Shown here: positions 7,488-14,398 of the stretch, piece by piece | Layout: every line of letters begins with the position of its first letter | Numbering within the stretch: position 1 is the stretch's first letter | Source: CAYLNH01 sp964384625 | GTDB taxonomy: Bacteria > Verrucomicrobiota > Lentisphaeria > JABSQK01 | Length of the DNA: 19,026 bases | Assembly (NCBI GenBank): GCA_964384625.1 | Contig: CAYLNH010000127.1 | Span: 1-19,026 of the forward strand | Direction: 5' to 3' | Notes under the pieces: generated by a model | Database searches by the model: none | Seen by the model: only the letters and a program-made list of their open reading frames with translations | What the model was told of the DNA's origin: nothing | Made by a program: the position numbers and the translations under genes

Positions 7488-8335
7488 CAGTTCTCCTCCA
7501 GGGCCCGGTGCAGAGCCGTGCGCATCGCTTCAACCGGCGGTTCGGCCAGGCCCGTCCAGAGTTGGAAACTGCGCACGCCCTGATGCAGCAGCATGCCCTT
7601 GCCGTCGACCACCCGACAGCCCGCTTCGGCGCCGCGCCGGAGCAGTCGCGTCGGCCGGTAGATCATGTCCACGATCCGCAGACCCGGGATCAGGAGGTCC
7701 GCGGGAATGGCGATCGGGTCGTCGGCGTGCAGGCCGATACTGGTTGCCTGAACCACGACGTCAACGCCGCCAAGGACCTCCTTGACGGCGGCGGCGGCCG
7801 GGCTGTAGACGCGAACCCGACAGGCCGGCGCGACGCCGCGGATAACCCGGGCGAGATCCTCGGCTTTGCTCAGGGTACGGTTGACAATGGTGATCGCGGC
7901 AGCGCCCCGGCCGGCAAAGTAGACGCTGGTCGCGCGGGCGGCGCCACCGGCGCCCCAGAAGAGGAAGGCGCCGCCGCTAATCTCCAGATCGAAGGATTCC
8001 CGGATCGACATCGCCAGGCCGTAGCCGTCGGTCGAATGGGCCTCCAGGAAACCATCCCGGTTGATGACGGTATTGACGCTGCCCGCGGCCTGTGCCGTCG
8101 GTTCCACCTGGTCGGCAGCGGCCATCATCGCGGGCTTGTGCGGCACCGTGGTGTTCCAGCCGCGAAAGCCCTCGGCCTTGACCCAGGCAAGGCGCTCACT
8201 CAGCTCGTCCGGATGGACCTCGATCAACTCATAGCTGGCGTCGATGCCGGCCGCTCGAAACCCGGCCTCCTGCATCTGCGGCGAAACGGAGTGCTTCACC
8301 GGCCAGCCAAAGAGTCCGTAGCGCTGCGTTGCCAT
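7487..8335 (-). CDS. aroE: Shikimate dehydrogenase
   Basis: A 282-residue enzyme that reduces 3-dehydroshikimate to shikimate with NADPH, step four of chorismate synthesis. Substrate-site motifs are present: KHSVSPQMQEAGF (S16, S18), NTTVPHK with catalytic K67, and HSTDGYG with catalytic D103. The Rossmann loop is GAGGAARA, and NRTLSKAEDLA is the NADP-preferring adenosine-phosphate loop. The C-terminal DGKGMLLHQGVRSFQLWTG closes the family pattern. The ATG at 8335 gives the conserved YGLFGWPVKHS start; the upstream sequence lacks a good Shine-Dalgarno. It is followed directly by crcB with a 1-bp overlap. No other aromatic-pathway gene is in view, so the pathway genes are dispersed. Confidence 0.96.
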   Translation of the reverse strand: MATQRYGLFGWPVKHSVSPQMQEAGFRAAGIDASYELIEVHPDELSERLAWVKAEGFRGWNTTVPHKPAMMAAADQVEPTAQAAGSVNTVINRDGFLEAHSTDGYGLAMSIRESFDLEISGGAFLFWGAGGAARATSVYFAGRGAAAITIVNRTLSKAEDLARVIRGVAPACRVRVYSPAAAAVKEVLGGVDVVVQATSIGLHADDPIAIPADLLIPGLRIVDMIYRPTRLLRRGAEAGCRVVDGKGMLLHQGVRSFQLWTGLAEPPVEAMRTALHRALEEN

Positions 8336-8421
8336 CTGTGGTGCCGCCGTTTGGTTGCAGGGTTTCCGGCTCTGAACGCCGTGCTCCTGTCGGTCGTGAA
8401 CCCGAATGTAACACCATGACC

Positions 8422-8461
8422 GAAGAAAGAAAGGGCCCCGACGAGGGGCATCGTCGGGGCC
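8422..8461 (-). terminator. Intrinsic terminator of the thioredoxin-like gene
   Basis: A perfect 11-bp stem, GGCCCCGACGA (8434-8444) with TCGTCGGGGCC (8451-8461), has a 6-nt loop. It is followed on the minus strand by TTTCTTTCTTC. It lies 31 bp past the stop at 8493 and separates that gene from aroE. Confidence 0.85.
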
Positions 8462-8492
8462 GTGTTCGGTAAGTCCGAACTGCCAAAACGAT

Positions 8493-9371
8493 CTATTTTG
8501 CCAAGGCCTTGCGCAGTTCGCCGACCGCGTCTTCCTGGCCTTTGGCCAGGATCCGGCCGTCGGCGCCGAAGATGACCAGCAACGGGACCTCGCCCGGCTT
8601 GACGCGCCGGGTGACGTCGTTGCCCTTGACCTTGTCCAACTGCACCGCGCCCCAGGTGATCTTGTCTTCGACCATGAAGGTCTTCATGTCGTCCGCCGAC
8701 TTGTCGAAGGACATGAGCAGGAAATGGACGCGGCCGGGATACTGCCGGCGCAGGCTGTGGTAGGCCGACACCAGCTTCGGGGTGAACGTGCGGCAGGCGC
8801 CGCTCCAGCCGGCGGCGAAATAGACGGCGTAGTAATCGGCCCGCGAAAAGCCGCTCGGCGGATTGGTCGGCTGCAGTTCGCCGCGACGGATCCGAACCAG
8901 TTCGTCCCGGGTCGAATCGACCACGAAATTATCTCTGGTGTTCGGCCGGTCGGCGACGTCCGGCGTCTCCGGCACCGCGACGCGATGCACCAGTTCCGAT
9001 TCGTCGTTGACGAATTTGCGGCCGCGCCGGATGTCCTTGAGATGGTCCAACTTCATCTTCGCCATCGTCCGGTGCTTCGGCTCCCGCTTGAGACTGTTGG
9101 CGAAGAGGAACATGGCTACCAGTTCGTTTTTCTGGTCCATGGCCAGCTTGCCGGCGTGGTAGCAGGTGTTGATCTCCGCGTCGTCCGTATACCACTTGAC
9201 GCGGTCCAGCTTGAACCGCATCCGGCCGTATTTGACTTTGACCAGGATCTCCTTGTCGGCGCGCTTGACCGAGCCGACATAGATCTTCTTATCCTTGGTT
9301 ATGAGCAAGCCGGCCCGGCCCCCGGAGCTGAGCAGCAAGCTGAGTAGAAAAAGGTACGGCAGGCACTTCAT
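8493..9371 (-). CDS. Secreted thioredoxin-fold (nucleoredoxin-like) protein with monothiol site
   Basis: A 292-residue protein with an N-terminal signal peptide (about 1-20, MKCLPYLFLLSLLLSSGGRA). A small beta-rich N-terminal region (about 21-65, LLITKDKKIYVGSVKRADKEILVKVKYGRMRFKLDRV) comes next, then a basic helical linker and a C-terminal thioredoxin-like domain (about 150-292). The signature YFAAGWSGACRTFTPKLVSAYHSL aligns with the nucleoredoxin/TlpA-type WCxxC...FTPKLV pattern, but the first cysteine is Ser190, leaving only Cys193. The cis-Pro loop is EVPLLVIF. With one thiol it cannot be a simple disulfide oxidoreductase; it may be a chaperone, an isomerase-like or a peroxidase-like protein (inference). 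GGAGGGG lies about 5 nt upstream of the ATG. It is monocistronic, with a promoter at 9448-9475 and a terminator at 8422-8461. Confidence 0.85.
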   Translation of the reverse strand: MKCLPYLFLLSLLLSSGGRAGLLITKDKKIYVGSVKRADKEILVKVKYGRMRFKLDRVKWYTDDAEINTCYHAGKLAMDQKNELVAMFLFANSLKREPKHRTMAKMKLDHLKDIRRGRKFVNDESELVHRVAVPETPDVADRPNTRDNFVVDSTRDELVRIRRGELQPTNPPSGFSRADYYAVYFAAGWSGACRTFTPKLVSAYHSLRRQYPGRVHFLLMSFDKSADDMKTFMVEDKITWGAVQLDKVKGNDVTRRVKPGEVPLLVIFGADGRILAKGQEDAVGELRKALAK

Positions 9372-9447
9372 CTGGCCCCTCCAGAATTGGCAGTTCGTTT
9401 CTTCTTACCGGTGAACAGGGATGACCTCTGCCCCGAGCTCATCCTCT

Positions 9448-9475
9448 ATTATACCTTAGAGCCCTTCAAAATCAA
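9448..9475 (-). promoter_or_regulatory. Sigma-70-type promoter of the thioredoxin-like gene
   Basis: On the minus strand TTGATT (9475-9470) and a perfect TATAAT (9453-9448) are separated by 16 bp. The start would be near 9441, giving a leader of about 70 nt before the ATG at 9371. The site sits in an AT-rich patch of an otherwise GC-rich region. Confidence 0.6.
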
Positions 9476-9560
9476 AGAGTTCCATCATTTTTCTGACTTT
9501 CTCGGAACGTTTGGATCATGCGTCTCAGCCGTGCCTCAGCGAGGCGGCCTGAGGTCCGGG

Positions 9561-10826
9561 TCAGCGGCCGCAGCATTTTTTGTACTTCCTACCACTGCCG
9601 CAGGGGCAGGGATCGTTGCGGCCGACGGCGCCGCCTGCCGCGCGTCCGTCAACCAGCAGGCGGCGGTACTCGGACGCCGGTCTCTGCCGCCGTATACATT
9701 CGGCCATCGCCCGAAAGTATTTCGCCGAATAGGTAAAGAACAACTTGTAGCCCTCACACAGGTAGTTCCATCCCGGCTCGCCGTCGGGCGAAGTCATATT
9801 CCGGTGGGACGGACAGCCGCCGTGGCAGAACCCGAGGAACTCGCAGCGCTTGCAGGTTCCCGGCAGCGCGTCGAACTTGTCATTGCCGAATTTCGTCTGC
9901 TTCGGGCCGTCGATCATCGTGGTCAGATCGGTTTCCATCACGTTGCCGAGGAAGTTCTCGGGGAAGACGAAGTGGTCGCAGCTGTAGAGGTTGCCGTTGT
10001 GTTCGATGGCGACGCTGCGGCCGCAGGTCCTGCCGTGCACGCAGAGCGATGCCGGCAGCCCCATCATCAGGCCGATCATCAGTTCGAAATGCTGGACGTA
10101 GATCCGGCCGATGTCCTGTTGGCGCCATTCATCCAGGGCGCCGTTGAGGAAGTGGCCCCAGGTTTTCGGGCGGACCGACCGTTCCGACACGCGGTTCGGT
10201 CCCTGCACTTCCACGATCGGGATAAACTGCATAAACTCGGAGCCGATCTCCCGGAGGAAGCGGTAGACGCGCTGCGGGTGTTCCGAGTTGCTGCGCTGCA
10301 CCACGGTCAAGGTGTTGAACTCCGTCCCATGCCGCCGCAGGGCTTCGATGCCCTGCATCACCTTGTCAAAGCTGCCTTTGCCGTGACGGTCCTTGCGGTA
10401 GCGGTTGTGCAGATCCTCCGGACCGTCGATGCTGACGCCGACGAGGAAGTTGTTTTCCTTGAGGAACGCGGCCCATTCATCATTGATCAGCGTCGTATTG
10501 GTCTGCAGCGCGTTGGAGATGTGCATACCGGGCCGGGCGTATTTCTTCTGCAGTGCCACGGCTTTACGGAAGAACTCAATGCCGAGCATGGTCGGCTCGC
10601 CCCCCTGCCAGGCGAAGTTGATTTCGCCGGCATCCGGATGCTGCGCTTCGATGTACTGCCGGGTGTATTCCTCCAGGACCTCGTCGGACATGCGGAAGGC
10701 GTGGGCGCCCTGCGGCGGGAAGAGTTCCGCCTTGTCGAGGTAGAAGCAGTATTCGCAGCGCAGGTTGCAGACCGGCCCGATGGGTTTGGTCAGAACGTGA
10801 AACGGCTGGCGTGCCGACGATGTCAT
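9561..10826 (-). CDS. Anaerobic sulfatase-maturating enzyme (radical SAM, SPASM, SEC-C tail)
   Basis: A 421-residue radical SAM enzyme that converts the active-site Cys or Ser of type I sulfatases to formylglycine without oxygen. The [4Fe-4S] motif is CNLRCEYC (C20, C24, C27). GGEPTMLG and SIDGPEDLHNRYRKD are the family SAM-binding and core motifs. Auxiliary-cluster cysteines of the SPASM domain follow in SLCVHGRTCGRSVAIEHNG, YSCDHF (with the catalytic-type Asp), CKRCEFLGFCHGGCP and LCEGYK. The end, NDPCPCGSGRKYKKCCG, is a SEC-C zinc motif, a common tail on these enzymes in sulfatase-rich bacteria. GGAG (10836-10839) lies 9 nt upstream of the ATG. No sulfatase is in this window, so it presumably acts in trans. 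Lesser alternative: another SPASM peptide maturase, but no peptide precursor is nearby. Confidence 0.93.
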   Translation of the reverse strand: MTSSARQPFHVLTKPIGPVCNLRCEYCFYLDKAELFPPQGAHAFRMSDEVLEEYTRQYIEAQHPDAGEINFAWQGGEPTMLGIEFFRKAVALQKKYARPGMHISNALQTNTTLINDEWAAFLKENNFLVGVSIDGPEDLHNRYRKDRHGKGSFDKVMQGIEALRRHGTEFNTLTVVQRSNSEHPQRVYRFLREIGSEFMQFIPIVEVQGPNRVSERSVRPKTWGHFLNGALDEWRQQDIGRIYVQHFELMIGLMMGLPASLCVHGRTCGRSVAIEHNGNLYSCDHFVFPENFLGNVMETDLTTMIDGPKQTKFGNDKFDALPGTCKRCEFLGFCHGGCPSHRNMTSPDGEPGWNYLCEGYKLFFTYSAKYFRAMAECIRRQRPASEYRRLLVDGRAAGGAVGRNDPCPCGSGRKYKKCCGR

Positions 10827-10979
10827 GCGGTAATTCTCCGCGAAACGGGTGATTTCGCCGCCAAACGGCGGCGTTTGAGCGGCGGTTCTGCGGCCTTTTT
10901 ACGCCGTGCCGACAAGTGCAAAAACACGGCCCCAGAAGGGCGTTTCCACGTGGTTCAGCACCGTCGGAAAACGGCTCAG

Positions 10980-11007
10980 ACTATAGCATTTCGGCGGCGC
11001 ATCTCAA
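10980..11007 (-). promoter_or_regulatory. Candidate promoter of the sulfatase-maturating enzyme gene
   Basis: On the minus strand TTGAGA (11007-11002) and TATAGT (10985-10980) are 16 bp apart, each matching 5 of 6 consensus positions. This predicts a leader of about 147 nt containing GC-rich hairpins before the ATG at 10826. Confidence 0.5.
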
Positions 11008-11230
11008 GCCCGCGAAAACCGTCCGAAACCCGGCGGTTTCGGCCGCCGATCCGGGGTCCGGATTGCTTTCGTACGAAGCCTTTGTCAAAATCATGCAAAG
11101 AATTTCCTGTGTTGTAAGATGATTTCAGTGCGTGCTTTTGAGGTCGCCGATTCGTTTTTTTATGTTTTCTAATCGCGGCTGTCTTGAAATGGAATGCCTG
11201 TTGAATAGATTGGATTCTAGACAGCGCGAA

Positions 11231-11288
11231 ACACAACATATTGTGGTTCGCAGAAGCTGAAGACAGCTATAAGCACAAAATATTGTGG
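11231..11288 (+). promoter_or_regulatory. Pair of NrdR-box-like operator sites upstream of nrdD
   Basis: ACACAACATATTGTGG (11231-11246) and GCACAAAATATTGTGG (11273-11288) both fit the 16-bp NrdR box pattern acaCWATATATWGtgt. They are on the same strand, 42 bp apart start to start, close to four helical turns. Paired boxes in phase upstream of ribonucleotide reductase operons are the normal NrdR arrangement (established). NrdR itself is not in this window. The second box ends 54 bp before the nrdD ATG. Confidence 0.75.
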
Positions 11289-11342
11289 TGGTACCCGAGG
11301 GAGGGGCCACAGCTCTCACGCAGGAAGAGGAGGTAGTTTTTG

Positions 11343-13343
11343 ATGCAGTCCCCGTATGCCAAAATACGGAAACGCAGCGGCCGTGTGGTCGACTTTGATC
11401 CCGAGCGGATTACCATTGCCGCTGCCAAGGCCCTGAGGGCCACCGGATTTGATAACCGCAAGCTGGCTGAGACCGTTTGCCGGGATGTCATGGAGAACCT
11501 GGCCGAGTGCGAGGTCGAAGAAGGCGTTCCCGACATCGAGCTGATTCAGGACCTGGTTGAACAGGCCTTTATCAAGCGCGGCCTGACCAAAACCGCCAAG
11601 GCCTACATCCTTTACCGGGCGCAGCACGCCAAGATGCGTGAGAGCAAACGGGTGATGATGGACATCCAGGAGCTGGTCAGCGGCTATGTCGACCAGCACG
11701 ACTGGCGCGTCAACGAGAACTCGAATGCGGGATTCTCCTATCCGAGCCTGCTCAACCACGTCAGCGGCGCCGTCATCGCCAACTACACCCTGGCCAATGT
11801 CTACACCGACGAGATTGCCGAAGCGCACCACACCGGCGACTTCCACATCCACGACCTGTCCTGCGGGATCGTCGGGTACTGCGCCGGCTGGAGCCTGCGC
11901 ATGCTGCTGCATGAAGGCTTCAAGGGCTGTGCCGGCCGCGCCAGCGCGGCGCCGGCCAAGCACCTCGACACCGCTCTGGGCCAGATCGTCAATTTCATGT
12001 GCACGCTGCAGACCGAATGGGCCGGCGCACAGGCGTTCAGCTCGTTCGACACCTTCCTGGCGCCGTTCGTCCGCCACGACGGTCTCAACTACCGACAGAC
12101 CAAGCAGTGCATTCAGCAGTTTATCTTCGGCCTCAACATCGCCAGCCGCTGGGGCCAGACGCCGTTCACCAACCTGACGCTCGACTGGGTCGTGCCCGAA
12201 GACCTGCGCGACGAGGAAGTCATCATCGGCGGCAAGCGCATTGCCGGCAGCACCTACGGCGACTACAAGGAAGAGATGGACATCATCAACAAAGCCTTCC
12301 TCGAAGTCATGATGGAAGGCGACCGTGACGGCCGGATCTTCACCTTCCCGATCCCGACCTACAACATCACGCGCGACTTCGACTGGGATACGCCCAATGC
12401 CCAGTTGCTGTTCGAGGTCACCGGCAAGTACGGCCTGCCCTATTTCCAGAACTTCGTCAACAGCACACTGAGTCCGGGCGATGTCCGCAGCATGTGCTGC
12501 CGCCTGCAGATGGACGTGCGCGAGCTGCGCAGCAAGACCGGCGGCCTGTTCGGCTCCGGCGAGCAGACCGGGTCGGTCGGCGTAGTCACGATCAACCTGC
12601 CGCGCCTGGCTTACACGACGAAGACCGAGGAAGAGTTCTTCGGCCGCCTGGATTACCTCATGGGCCTGGCCAAGGAGTCCCTGGAGACCAAGCGCAAGGT
12701 CGTCGAGCGCAACATTGAACACGGCCTGCTGCCCTATACCAAGATCTACCTGGGCAACCTGGAGCAGCACTTCGGCACCATCGGCCTGGTCGGCATGAAT
12801 GAGTGCTGTCTGAATTTCGCCGGCGCCGCGATTGCGGATCAGGACGGCCGTGATTTCGCCATCAAGGTGCTCGACCATATGCGCGAAAAGATGAGCCAGT
12901 TCCAGGAAGAAACCGGCCACATGTACAACCTGGAAGCCACCCCCGCCGAGGGCACCAGCTACCGGCTGGCGCGGCTCGACAAAAAACGTTTTCCGGGGAT
13001 CATCACCGCCGGCGAGTCCGATCCCTACTACACGAATTCCAGTCAGTTGCCCGTCGGTTTCACCGACGACATCTTCGAAGCCTTTGACATTCAGGACGAG
13101 CTGCAGTCGCGCTACACCGGCGGCACCGTCCTGCACGGTTTCCTGACCGAACGCATTTCCGATCCGAAACAGGTTGCCGAACTGGTGAAACGCCTGGCGC
13201 ACAATTACCGCCTGCCGTACTTCACCATCACGCCGACCTTCAGCATCTGTCCCGAACACGGTTACATTGCGGGAGAACATCACACCTGTCCGCACGAGGT
13301 ACAGGAGCCGGTTCACAACGAACCGGAGGAGGTTAACGCGTAA
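11343..13343 (+). CDS. nrdD: Anaerobic ribonucleotide reductase large part, lacking the glycyl-radical domain
   Basis: A 666-residue class III ribonucleoside-triphosphate reductase that makes dNTPs anaerobically. It has an N-terminal ATP-cone (about 3-95, KIRKRSGRVVDFDPERITIAAAKAL) for allosteric activity control, then the 10-stranded catalytic barrel. Visible motifs are FHIHDLSCGIVGYCAGWSL (active-site Cys region), MCCRLQMD (C385/C386, thiyl-radical loop) and SVGVVTINLPRLAY. It ends TPTFSICPEHGYIAGEHHTCPH and then an acidic tail of 15 residues. Typical NrdD continues from CPxCG into the radical-bearing segment; here the second half is missing and is encoded by the next gene. Two metal-site cysteines (C636, C649) remain. 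AGGAGG (11328-11333) serves the ATG at 11343; an in-frame TTG at 11340 is a possible alternative start. NrdR-like boxes lie upstream and nrdG downstream. Confidence 0.95.
   Translation: MQSPYAKIRKRSGRVVDFDPERITIAAAKALRATGFDNRKLAETVCRDVMENLAECEVEEGVPDIELIQDLVEQAFIKRGLTKTAKAYILYRAQHAKMRESKRVMMDIQELVSGYVDQHDWRVNENSNAGFSYPSLLNHVSGAVIANYTLANVYTDEIAEAHHTGDFHIHDLSCGIVGYCAGWSLRMLLHEGFKGCAGRASAAPAKHLDTALGQIVNFMCTLQTEWAGAQAFSSFDTFLAPFVRHDGLNYRQTKQCIQQFIFGLNIASRWGQTPFTNLTLDWVVPEDLRDEEVIIGGKRIAGSTYGDYKEEMDIINKAFLEVMMEGDRDGRIFTFPIPTYNITRDFDWDTPNAQLLFEVTGKYGLPYFQNFVNSTLSPGDVRSMCCRLQMDVRELRSKTGGLFGSGEQTGSVGVVTINLPRLAYTTKTEEEFFGRLDYLMGLAKESLETKRKVVERNIEHGLLPYTKIYLGNLEQHFGTIGLVGMNECCLNFAGAAIADQDGRDFAIKVLDHMREKMSQFQEETGHMYNLEATPAEGTSYRLARLDKKRFPGIITAGESDPYYTNSSQLPVGFTDDIFEAFDIQDELQSRYTGGTVLHGFLTERISDPKQVAELVKRLAHNYRLPYFTITPTFSICPEHGYIAGEHHTCPHEVQEPVHNEPEEVNA
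13308..13332 (+). promoter_or_regulatory. Hairpin and orphan Shine-Dalgarno at the end of nrdD
   Basis: A perfect 7-bp stem, CCGGTTC (13308-13314) with GAACCGG (13320-13326), sits in the last codons of nrdD. It is followed by GGAGGAGG (13325-13332) with no start codon at the usual distance; the nrdD stop is at 13341. It may influence ribosome pausing or termination ahead of the small downstream gene. The function is inferred only. Confidence 0.4.
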
Positions 13344-13411
13344 CCGTACCCGGACGTTGCATTCATCATACGAAACGAGAAATTCGACCGAACCGAAAGA
13401 GGAGGCGCCCC

Positions 13412-13543
13412 ATGGCAAAGTGTGGAATGAAAACCGAAGTCTACAGTCGCGTTGTTGGCTACCATCGCCCGGTGAAGAACTGGAACAAGGGGAAGAAGGA
13501 GGAGTTCAAGGATCGCCGGGAATTCGCTGTCAAAGGCAAATAA
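13412..13543 (+). CDS. Stand-alone glycyl-radical domain of anaerobic ribonucleotide reductase
   Basis: A 43-residue protein that aligns end to end with the C-terminus of NrdD. It begins MAKCGMKTEVYSRVVGY and continues HRPVKNWNKGKKEEFKDRR. G16 in RVVGY is the residue that becomes the glycyl radical in intact NrdD, and C4-G5 is the second half of the CPxCG metal motif whose first half ends the upstream gene. AGGAGG (13400-13405) lies 6 nt before the ATG, a strong site, so independent translation is expected. It is in the -1 frame relative to nrdD, 68 bp after that stop. The protein is strongly basic (13 K/R versus 5 D/E), whereas the nrdD tail is acidic, which could help docking (inference). 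It presumably joins the large subunit as the radical-carrying piece activated by NrdG. It resembles in principle GrcA, which supplies a spare glycyl-radical domain to pyruvate formate-lyase. Confidence 0.9.
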   Translation: MAKCGMKTEVYSRVVGYHRPVKNWNKGKKEEFKDRREFAVKGK

Positions 13544-13566
13544 CGCGCATCATTCGATTCCACAGA

Positions 13567-13605
13567 CTTCCCGCGGTCGGCGCCGGCCGCGGGAAGATGT
13601 TTTTT
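13567..13605 (+). terminator. Intrinsic terminator or attenuator just before nrdG
   Basis: A perfect 10-bp stem, CTTCCCGCGG (13567-13576) with CCGCGGGAAG (13587-13596), has a 10-nt self-complementary GC-rich loop and is followed by ATG and six T residues (13600-13605). It starts 24 bp after the small glycyl-domain gene and ends 4 nt before the nrdG ATG. Partial read-through would make the reductase pieces in excess of the activase. Confidence 0.82.
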
Positions 13606-13609
13606 CAGC

Positions 13610-14308
13610 ATGGATATTCGCGGACTGACCAAGTTCTCACTGCTCGACTACCCCGGCCACCTGGCCTGCGTCGTCTTCTGCGGCGGCTGTAACTTCCGTT
13701 GCGGGTACTGCCAGAACCCTTACCTTGTGCTCTACCCCGAAACCCAGCCGCTCATCACCACCGAGGCCATGTTCGAGTTCCTCGAAAGCCGCCGGGGCAA
13801 ACTCGACGGCGTCGTCATCAGCGGCGGCGAACCCACCATCCACAAGGACCTCCCGGAATTCATGGCGAAGGTCAAGGAGATGGGCTATCTGGTTCGGCTC
13901 GATACCAACGGCTCCCACCCGCAAACCGTCATCGACTGTCACCGCCGGGGCATCCTGGATTCACTCGGCGTCGATTACAAAGCGCCCATCAGCCGCTATA
14001 ACGAAATCGCCGTCTGCCGCGTCAATGACCTCGCCTACCGCGTCCGCGATGTGCTGAGCTACGCCGTCGAGAACAAGATCGATCTCGATGTGCGCACCAC
14101 AGTTCACCGCTTCCTCCTCTCCGAACTGGATCTGCGCCGCATGCGCGAGGAACTGGATGAACTCGGAGTCGGCCTCTGGCATCTGCAGCAGTTTCACCCC
14201 GTCGAATTAATCGATGAATCCCTCCTCGAACGCGAGACCTACACCGACGAGGAACTCAAGGCCATCGCCGCCGCCCTGCACGACACCACGGCCCGCGGCA
14301 TCGGCTGA
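13610..14308 (+). CDS. nrdG: Anaerobic ribonucleotide reductase activating protein (radical SAM)
   Basis: A 232-residue activase that uses SAM and a [4Fe-4S] cluster to abstract a hydrogen from the glycine of the reductase, generating the glycyl radical. The N-terminus MDIRGLTKFSLLDYPGHLACVVFCGGCNFRCGYCQNP is characteristic, with the cluster motif CNFRCGYC. GVVISGGEPTIHKDLPEF is the SAM-binding GGEP motif, and RLDTNGSHP and DYKAP are further core strands. Length and sequence fit the longer NrdG2-type family rather than the ~155-residue E. coli NrdG. The start directly follows the T-tract of the upstream terminator, with only a weak, distant GGGAAG as ribosome site, suggesting low expression. 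It is downstream of nrdD and the separate radical domain and would have to recognise that small protein as substrate. Confidence 0.95.
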   Translation: MDIRGLTKFSLLDYPGHLACVVFCGGCNFRCGYCQNPYLVLYPETQPLITTEAMFEFLESRRGKLDGVVISGGEPTIHKDLPEFMAKVKEMGYLVRLDTNGSHPQTVIDCHRRGILDSLGVDYKAPISRYNEIAVCRVNDLAYRVRDVLSYAVENKIDLDVRTTVHRFLLSELDLRRMREELDELGVGLWHLQQFHPVELIDESLLERETYTDEELKAIAAALHDTTARGIG

Positions 14309-14398
14309 CGCCGCCGGGGAACGACACCAACGATGCCCCAGGTCGACACGATCGACGTAGTGGTGCTTCAGCAAACAGCCGCTGATGGCCAGGTACAG

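Larger units (their letters stand above)
10827..11342. other. Intergenic region between divergent anSME and nrdD
   Basis: A 516-bp gene-free stretch. It holds the anSME leader of about 147 nt, with a CGCCGCC/GGCGGCG hairpin (10856-10873) and a GCCGTG/CACGGC inverted repeat (10903-10930), then the anSME promoter, then an AT-rich patch (11100-11220), and then the two NrdR-like boxes upstream of nrdD. A possible but weak plus-strand promoter is TTGAAA (11184-11189) with TAGATT (11206-11211). TATAAG at 11268-11273, abutting the second box, is another -10 candidate. Confidence 0.7.

Noticed and set aside
8336..8433. Fluoride riboswitch upstream of aroE-crcB
   Set aside because: GGTCATGGTGTTAC is vaguely similar to the GGCGATGG segment, but the remaining conserved blocks are missing.
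9387..11117. 576-codon plus-strand frame over the sulfatase-maturating enzyme
   Set aside because: It is antisense to a motif-rich radical SAM gene, and its start region overlaps the promoter area of the neighbouring gene.
13296..13417. Sequencing frameshift as the cause of the nrdD split
   Set aside because: About 120 bp separate the two halves of the motif, and the small gene has a strong ribosome site, so a single-base error cannot explain it. An assembly insertion is still possible and is noted as a check.
11316..13418. 700-codon open frame antisense to nrdD
   Set aside because: It is a composition shadow of nrdD; the plus-strand protein has the conserved motifs.
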